Of a stretch of 64,000 nt of DNA, positions 60,499 to 64,000 are shown in pieces (the first letter of the stretch is position 1; every line of letters begins with the position of its first letter). This DNA is from Roseivivax lentus (GTDB taxonomy: Bacteria > Pseudomonadota > Alphaproteobacteria > Rhodobacterales > Rhodobacteraceae): the NCBI RefSeq assembly GCF_900156805.1, contig NZ_FTOQ01000002.1, forward strand, positions 620,001-684,000, read 5' to 3'. A model generated the notes under the pieces. The model had not been told where the DNA came from and made no database searches. It saw nothing but the letters and a program-made list of their open reading frames with translations. The translations under genes and the position numbers were made by a program.

Positions 60499-61523
60499 CA
60501 GGTCTTCCCCTTGAAATCGCGCCAGGTCCGCACGAGCACCGGCGTCAGCAGGATCGCCACGCCGATCACCGTCATCACCGAGGTGGCCGAGGCCGCCGAG
60601 AGCTGCCGCGTCTCGCCGCCCAGATCGTTGAGGATGGTCCACGAAAGCGAAGTCGCATGGGCCTGCGCATTGAAGCCCACGATCGGCTCCAGCACGCGGA
60701 AATTGTCCATCAGCTGGATGAGCGCCACGAAGGTGACCAGCGGCATGAGATGCGGGATCACCACGAAGCGCACCTGCTGCCACCGCGTCGCGCCGTCGAT
60801 CTGCGCCGCCTCGATCTGGTCCATCGGCAGGGTCTGCAGCCCGGCATAGAAGACCACGAAGGCGAAGGGCGCCGAATGCCAGACGCCGTAGACGATCAGC
60901 ATCACCCAGGTCAGCGTGGTCGAGGCCTTGAGCGACAGGTCCGGATCGTCGGCCAGCCACTGGATGGCCGTGCCGAGGATGCCCCGGCTGTCGATCATCC
61001 AGAACAGGATGAGCGAACCCACGAGCGGCGTCACGATCATTGGCAGGAGCGAAAAGAAGATCACCACGCCCTTGATCCGGGCATTGATCGCGTTGACCCC
61101 GAGCGCGATCATCAGCCCCAGCACGATCAGAAGCGGCGTCACGGTGAAGGTATATGTCAGCGTGAAGGCCATGGCCCGGTAGAAGGGCAGGTTCTGCAGC
61201 CGGGTCCAGAAAGCGCCCAGATCATCGGCGTTGCGCCAGGCCTGGGCCACTTCCGCGACCGCCAGATGGCCGCGGTCGAAATAGATGTCGAGCCCGACGA
61301 ACCGGCCCAGCGGCTGCGCGTCGCGCAAGGCGCGCGTGGCCTCCTGGTCGACGATGGTCTCCTGCTGGCAGCCGAAGGGGCCGCAATTTTCCACCGTGAC
61401 CAGCACCGCCTCGTGCGGGGCGAACATCGACTGCATGATGATCGACACCAGCGGGGCGGCGATGAACAGCATCATCGCAAGGCCCGTGGGCAGGAAGAAC
61501 CAGAAGAAGGTGCGGTGTTTCAT
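60498..61523 (-). CDS. Carbohydrate ABC transporter permease (MalF/UgpA type)
   Basis: 341 residues. The first helix (FFWFFLPTGLAMMLFIAAPL) is followed by an unusually long periplasmic stretch (about residues 35-110, containing a Cys pair in CGPFGC) before the other helices, as in MalF-type permeases. EAA motif EAAQIDGATRWQQ. It pairs with the MalG-type permease. Confidence 0.94.
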   Translation of the reverse strand: MKHRTFFWFFLPTGLAMMLFIAAPLVSIIMQSMFAPHEAVLVTVENCGPFGCQQETIVDQEATRALRDAQPLGRFVGLDIYFDRGHLAVAEVAQAWRNADDLGAFWTRLQNLPFYRAMAFTLTYTFTVTPLLIVLGLMIALGVNAINARIKGVVIFFSLLPMIVTPLVGSLILFWMIDSRGILGTAIQWLADDPDLSLKASTTLTWVMLIVYGVWHSAPFAFVVFYAGLQTLPMDQIEAAQIDGATRWQQVRFVVIPHLMPLVTFVALIQLMDNFRVLEPIVGFNAQAHATSLSWTILNDLGGETRQLSAASATSVMTVIGVAILLTPVLVRTWRDFKGKT

Positions 61524-61634
61524 GGCGTTTTCATGCTCGGCGCATCCGCGGGGCGGGGGCTGGTCGGCCCGCCCGCCTCAAGGGCGCGGGCGGGCCGGGT
61601 GTGCGGGGACGGCCGGCGCCCCCGCGCGCTGGGC

Positions 61635-62864
61635 TTACTGCAGAAAACCGCTTTCGATGGCGGCGGCGCGGTAGGCGGCCTCCACGTCGGCCAGCGCCTG
61701 CTCGGCGCTTTCCTTGCCCTGCATGAAATCCGCAAGCTCGTTGCCGAGCGCGGTGTGCATCAGGCCCATATAGGGCAGCATCGGGTAGGGGATGGTGCCG
61801 GAATTGGCCGCGGCGAAGACGCCCACGGCGGCCTCGGTGGGCTCGTAGCCCTCGATCAGCCAGACCGCCTGTCTGGCGACTTCCTCATCCTCGAGGATCG
61901 AGGGGTCGATGCCGTTCATCATCGCGATGAAGGTGGCCTCGGCCTCTTCGTCCGAGATGTTTTTGGCCACGGTCCAGCCGTCCCACCAGAGGGTCGAGGC
62001 CGGGATGTCGCCGCCGCCCACGGTCATCGGGCCCGCGATGGCGAAGCCGTCGATGACCTCCTGCGGCACGCCCTCGGCTTCGGTCAGGGTCGCGGCACGG
62101 CTGCCCCACATGTTCATCAGCGCGACGTTGCCCGCGCGGAACTCGGCATTCGTGGCGTTCGAATCGTGCGTCAGGTAGTCGGGGTTCATGTAATCCGACA
62201 GCGCCTTCATCATGTTGAGCGCGTTGATGCCGGCCTCGGAATTGACGTTGGGCTCGGCCGTGCCCGGCTCGAAATGCTGGCCGCCATAGCCCAGGAACAT
62301 GTTGTTGAATTCCTGCGCGAGGTTCCAGCCCGCCGCATAGGCGCCACCCACCGGGTTCTCCATGATGCCCGCTTCGCGGATCAGCTCGGCCGCGGCCAGC
62401 ATGTCCTCGTAGGTGGTGGGCGGCTCGACGCCCACTTGCTCGAGCACGTCGGCGCGGTAGACGAGATGCTGCGCGTTGGCCATGAAGGCCACCGCCATCA
62501 CCTCGCCGCCGATGGTGATGAGCTGGGTGGGCTGCAGCCCCTGGCCGTGCTTTTCCACCAGATCGCCCAGGGGCCGGATCACGTCCTCGTTCATCAGGGC
62601 GACGATCGACGAATTGGCGATGATCGCCGAGGTGTATTCCGCCGGGTTGCCCTGCATGCCGGGCAGGTTGATGGTCTGGTGATCGGCGGTGAGGTTGGTC
62701 GTCACCTCCGCGCCCGCGCAGGCCTTGGCGCCCGCGCCCACGGTCTGGATCGCGGGAAACTCGTTACCCACGATCGACACGCGCGCAGTGATCTCGCAGG
62801 CCATGGCAGTGCTTGTGGTCAGGACCGCGAGCGCGCCCGCGGCGGTGAAGGTCTTCAAAAACAT
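61635..62864 (-). CDS. ABC transporter sugar-binding protein
   Basis: 409 residues with a clear signal peptide (MFLKTFTAAGALAVLTTSTA, then MA-C). Type 1 extracellular solute-binding fold: VEPPTTYEDMLAAAELIREA, GNVALMNMWGSRAATLTEAE and WWDGWTVAKNISDEEAEATF. ATG 62864 follows GGGAG at seven bases. It delivers the substrate to the MalF/MalG-like pair. Confidence 0.94.
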   Translation of the reverse strand: MFLKTFTAAGALAVLTTSTAMACEITARVSIVGNEFPAIQTVGAGAKACAGAEVTTNLTADHQTINLPGMQGNPAEYTSAIIANSSIVALMNEDVIRPLGDLVEKHGQGLQPTQLITIGGEVMAVAFMANAQHLVYRADVLEQVGVEPPTTYEDMLAAAELIREAGIMENPVGGAYAAGWNLAQEFNNMFLGYGGQHFEPGTAEPNVNSEAGINALNMMKALSDYMNPDYLTHDSNATNAEFRAGNVALMNMWGSRAATLTEAEGVPQEVIDGFAIAGPMTVGGGDIPASTLWWDGWTVAKNISDEEAEATFIAMMNGIDPSILEDEEVARQAVWLIEGYEPTEAAVGVFAAANSGTIPYPMLPYMGLMHTALGNELADFMQGKESAEQALADVEAAYRAAAIESGFLQ

Positions 62865-62966
62865 GATCTCACTCCCTGTTTTCATGTCCTGGCGGATGCG
62901 CCTTGCAATCGCGCATCCTCTCTGTCGCTCCGGCCTGCGCCCTTGGGGCCGGGTGGGTTTCGCGGT

Positions 62967-64000
62967 TCACCCGCCGAGGCGCTTTCCCGTATGGGCATCG
63001 AAAAGATGGCAATGGTCGCGCGGGATGCGGATCGAGATCGTCTCACCGATCCGGGCGCGGAAACTCTTGTCGGTCTTGGCGGTCACCAGCGCGCCCCCGA
63101 GGCGCACGGCGACCATGGTCGCGTCGCCCAGAAGCTCCAGCGTGTAGATCGGCGCGGTGATCTGACCGTCGGTGGCCGACACCTCCGAATCCTCCGCCCG
63201 GAAGCCCAGCGTGACGGGCCCGTCCGGCGCGTCGAGCCCGTCGATCTCGGTCGCTTCGCAGCGGAAGGTGCCGTCCCGGATCTCGCCCTCGAGCAGGTTC
63301 ATCGCCGGATTGCCGATGAAGCTCGCCACGAAGGTGTTGGCGGGCCTGTCGTAGATCTCGGTGGGGCTGCCGACCTGCTGGACGATGCCCTTTTCCATCA
63401 CCACGACCCGGTCGGCCAGCGTCATCGCCTCGATCTGGTCATGGGTGACGTAGATCGTCGTGACCGACAGCTCGTGGCTGAGATTCTTGATCTGCGCCCG
63501 CGTCGAGACCCGCAGCTTGGCGTCGAGATTGGACAACGGCTCATCCATCAGGAAGACGTTGGGCTCGCGCACGATGGCACGCGCGAGCGCCACGCGCTGG
63601 CGCTGGCCGCCCGAGAGCTCGGCAGGCTTGCGGTGCAGGAAATCGTCGAGCTCCACCATCGCCGAGGCGCGCATCACACGCGCCTCGTGCTCTGACGGGT
63701 CGGTGCCGCGCACCCGGAGCGGGAAGCGGATGTTCTCGTAGACGTTCATGTTGGGGTAGAGCGCGTAGCTCTGGAACACCATGGCCACGTCGCGGTCCTT
63801 GGGCTCGAGGTCGTTCACCACCCGCCCGTCGATGCGGATCTCGCCGCCCGAAGGGTCCTCGAGCCCGGCGATCATGCGCATCGTGGTGGTCTTGCCGCAG
63901 CCCGAGGGGCCCAGCAGAACCAGGAATTCGCGGTCCGCGATGGTCAGGTTGAAATTGTCGACCCCGACGAAACTGCCCCAGCGCTTGGAGACGTTCTTCA
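62967..64000 (-). CDS. ABC transporter ATPase, UgpC/MalK type (partial, N-terminus cut by window edge)
   Basis: 344 codons are visible; the start lies beyond the window. Walker A GPSGCGKTTT, Q-loop VFQSYALYPNMNV, signature LSGGQRQRVALARAI, Walker B NVFLMDEPLSNLDAKLR, H-loop TIYVTHDQIEAMTLADR, then a C-terminal TOBE/regulatory domain. It energises the sugar-type importer encoded just downstream on the same strand. It is the first gene of the visible part of the operon. Confidence 0.96.
   Translation of the reverse strand, partial: KNVSKRWGSFVGVDNFNLTIADREFLVLLGPSGCGKTTTMRMIAGLEDPSGGEIRIDGRVVNDLEPKDRDVAMVFQSYALYPNMNVYENIRFPLRVRGTDPSEHEARVMRASAMVELDDFLHRKPAELSGGQRQRVALARAIVREPNVFLMDEPLSNLDAKLRVSTRAQIKNLSHELSVTTIYVTHDQIEAMTLADRVVVMEKGIVQQVGSPTEIYDRPANTFVASFIGNPAMNLLEGEIRDGTFRCEATEIDGLDAPDGPVTLGFRAEDSEVSATDGQITAPIYTLELLGDATMVAVRLGGALVTAKTDKSFRARIGETISIRIPRDHCHLFDAHTGKRLGG

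Noticed and set aside
60492-63695. A 1067-codon open frame on the plus strand
   Set aside because: It runs opposite the ABC permease and binding-protein genes, has His/Asp/Arg-rich composition typical of antisense frames in GC-rich DNA, and shows no domain.

Overview
The window is a high-GC alphaproteobacterial chromosome segment. Gene content points to Rhodobacteraceae (Roseobacter-type): aa3 oxidase subunit I, the hisD / UPF0262 / low-molecular-weight phosphatase run, a J-domain gene beside bolA, cobS, and many LacI/ABC and SnoaL-type catabolic genes. Genus assignment is inference; there is no rRNA. Most core genes lie on the minus strand in tightly overlapping operons, so long open frames opposite them are GC artefacts and are left out.

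Left core (1-20280): ctaD (cut by the window edge), a GH13 alpha-glucosidase, lipB, tRNA-Leu(GAG), a Bax-inhibitor-1 membrane protein, a DUF1127 gene divergent from a LysR regulator with a T-N11-A dyad between them, a class IV aminotransferase coupled to a sulfotransferase-like protein, a quinone oxidoreductase, an XRE regulator, a HisN-like phosphatase, 8-oxoguanine and guanine deaminases, mgtE with 5-formyl-THF cyclo-ligase, cobS, and an ECF sigma / anti-sigma / fasciclin / Tat-exported MsrB set that reads as an envelope redox-stress module.

Mobile island (about 20281-35878): visibly more AT-rich, with its own gene style. A P4-type tyrosine integrase sits at the right end and an H-NS-like silencer at the left. 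The 10-bp sequence ACCCCCGGAG occurs at both ends, and the two flanks are the two halves of an intergenic REP-like element found intact elsewhere in the window. Inside are a possible HEPN-type two-gene defence module, a small excisionase-like HTH protein, a primase-helicase, an iteron-like field of CCCATRGAA repeats (candidate origin), a P27-type terminase small subunit, and an operon ending in two genes that each carry an N-terminal HExxH motif. There is a terminase small subunit but no large subunit, portal, capsid or tail gene, so the best reading is a phage satellite (PICI-like) carrying uncharacterised cargo. This is the most novel part of the window.

Right core (35879-53056): J-domain protein, bolA, DUF4177 protein, gatB, a lytic transglycosylase, an acyltransferase, pepN, a small membrane protein, a DUF2256 zinc ribbon, and the GNAT / SnoaL / phosphatase / UPF0262 / hisD operon. 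These are followed by a minus-strand group of bicupin, a HAD-like protein lacking the catalytic aspartates, a MetE-C-like zinc methyltransferase, an alpha/beta hydrolase and an RraA-like protein.

Far right (53429-64000): an apparent catabolic operon, all on the minus strand: ABC transporter (ATPase cut by the window edge, binding protein, two permeases), three SnoaL-fold proteins (five domains in total), a HisD/HpsN-like dehydrogenase, an SDR and a LacI repressor. Its substrate is unknown. Two intergenic spacers in this half carry a structured element whose inner stem differs between copies by compensatory changes.
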